This document shows positions 4,813 to 5,240 of a stretch of 5,240 bases of DNA, in pieces (within the stretch, counting starts at the first letter, position 1; every line of letters starts with the position of its first letter). The position numbers and the translations under genes were made by a program. This DNA is from DATIKM01 sp035477595 (GTDB lineage Bacteria > Armatimonadota > Chthonomonadetes > Chthonomonadales > CAJBBX01): the NCBI GenBank assembly GCA_035477595.1, contig DATIKM010000066.1, positions 1 through 5,240 of the forward strand. The letters run 5' to 3'. A model generated the notes under the pieces. The model saw nothing but the letters and a program-made list of their open reading frames with translations. It was not told where the DNA came from and did no database searches.

Positions 4813-5238
4813 CTAGTCCGACCCCTCAAGGCGCACCACGAGTATGTGACCGTCGATGGCCTCTCCGGCGTCGTAAGCGCGTTGGGCGAGTCCCATGATG
4901 GTCTCCTTGCGCGCGGCTACAATCGCAAGCTGGGCCTCACGTCCCACCACGCACCAGAAGTCCTCGATGTCCTCGCAGGGCACCACGCACGTGAGGTGGC
5001 GCTCGCCGTCTCGCACGTCAAACGCAATCGAGTTGCGCCTCGGAAACGGGTAAGGAGGGCCAACGCAAACCAGCGTGCCGCGAACGGGCTCTTCGTCGTC
5101 AGGCTTCCCGGGGTTCCCTAACACGTCAGCGATCCTTCTAGCGACAGTCTCCAGCCCTTCCGAGGTTCGCACCGCGATGCGACCCGCGATCGTCGGCACC
5201 CGAGCCGCGACCTCCTCTGCGTTGAGCTCGTGCCACAC
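4813..5238 (-). CDS. Uncharacterised 141-aa protein, start uncertain
   Basis: I do not recognise a family. The frame runs from a GTG at 5238 (MWHELNAEEVAARV) to TAG at 4813. The window ends 2 nt upstream, so no SD can be checked and the true start may be outside. It has no signal peptide or membrane segment. A charged, helical N-terminal part (about 1-42, LETVARRIADVLG) is followed by an acidic linker (GKPDDEEP). The rest looks like mixed strands and helices: RGTLVCVGPPYPFP at 53-66, NSIAFDV at 69-75, HLTCVVPCEDIEDFWCVV at 81-98, a helix about 100-125, and a last strand HILVVRL at 131-137. Cysteines at 58, 84, 88 and 96 could be chance or a metal/redox site. Protein-like composition and a length-filling frame support coding. 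A small hairpin (4800-4818) overlaps its stop and could help termination. Confidence 0.65.
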   Translation of the reverse strand: MWHELNAEEVAARVPTIAGRIAVRTSEGLETVARRIADVLGNPGKPDDEEPVRGTLVCVGPPYPFPRRNSIAFDVRDGERHLTCVVPCEDIEDFWCVVGREAQLAIVAARKETIMGLAQRAYDAGEAIDGHILVVRLEGSD

Positions 5239-5240
5239 AG

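Noticed and set aside
4556..4898. Two plus-strand frames in the gene-free region (78 and 108 codons)
   Set aside because: No SD, repetitive Arg/Pro/Ser composition, mutual overlap in different frames, and one overlaps the minus-strand gene.

Overview
The window is strongly GC-rich bacterial chromosome from a flagellated organism. Two tandem flagellins, an ECF-type sigma factor fused to TPRs, a tRNA-Lys without an encoded CCA end and good Shine-Dalgarno (SD) sites all point to Bacteria. The phylum cannot be fixed from this stretch. A planctomycete- or armatimonadete-like high-GC environmental lineage is my guess only.

Layout. Positions 1-2206 hold two flagellin genes on the minus strand, both read leftwards. 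The upstream copy is complete (494 aa, 2206 to 722). The downstream copy starts at 430 and runs off the left edge after 143 codons. The visible 430 bp of the second copy match the first at all but five positions, all silent, and the match stops at the start codon. A very strong 15-bp hairpin (669-701) lies between them. Each flagellin leader carries a hairpin about 65-72 nt upstream of its start with GGA in the loop. Together with the GGA-containing SD, this resembles a CsrA-type translational control arrangement.

Positions 2207-2584 are a divergent control region. On the plus strand, 2585-4126 encodes a 513-aa protein with sigma-70 region 2- and region 4-like segments followed by a C-terminal TPR domain. 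Four bases downstream, with its SD inside the end of that gene, lies a 55-aa pre-peptide with a clear Sec signal sequence (4131-4298). A TPR regulator coupled to a tiny exported peptide recalls the layout of peptide-signalling pairs and is the most novel-looking part of the window. A GC-rich hairpin follows.

A tRNA-Lys(CTT) with a near-consensus sigma-70 promoter and a downstream hairpin occupies about 4376-4526. The following 300 bases have no credible gene but contain repeated GACCC-type motifs. The right edge holds a minus-strand gene for an unrecognised, probably soluble 141-aa protein whose start may lie outside the window.

Functionally, the left half is filament biosynthesis. The middle is a regulatory cassette that may or may not control the divergent flagellins. 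The right part is a tRNA locus and an orphan gene.
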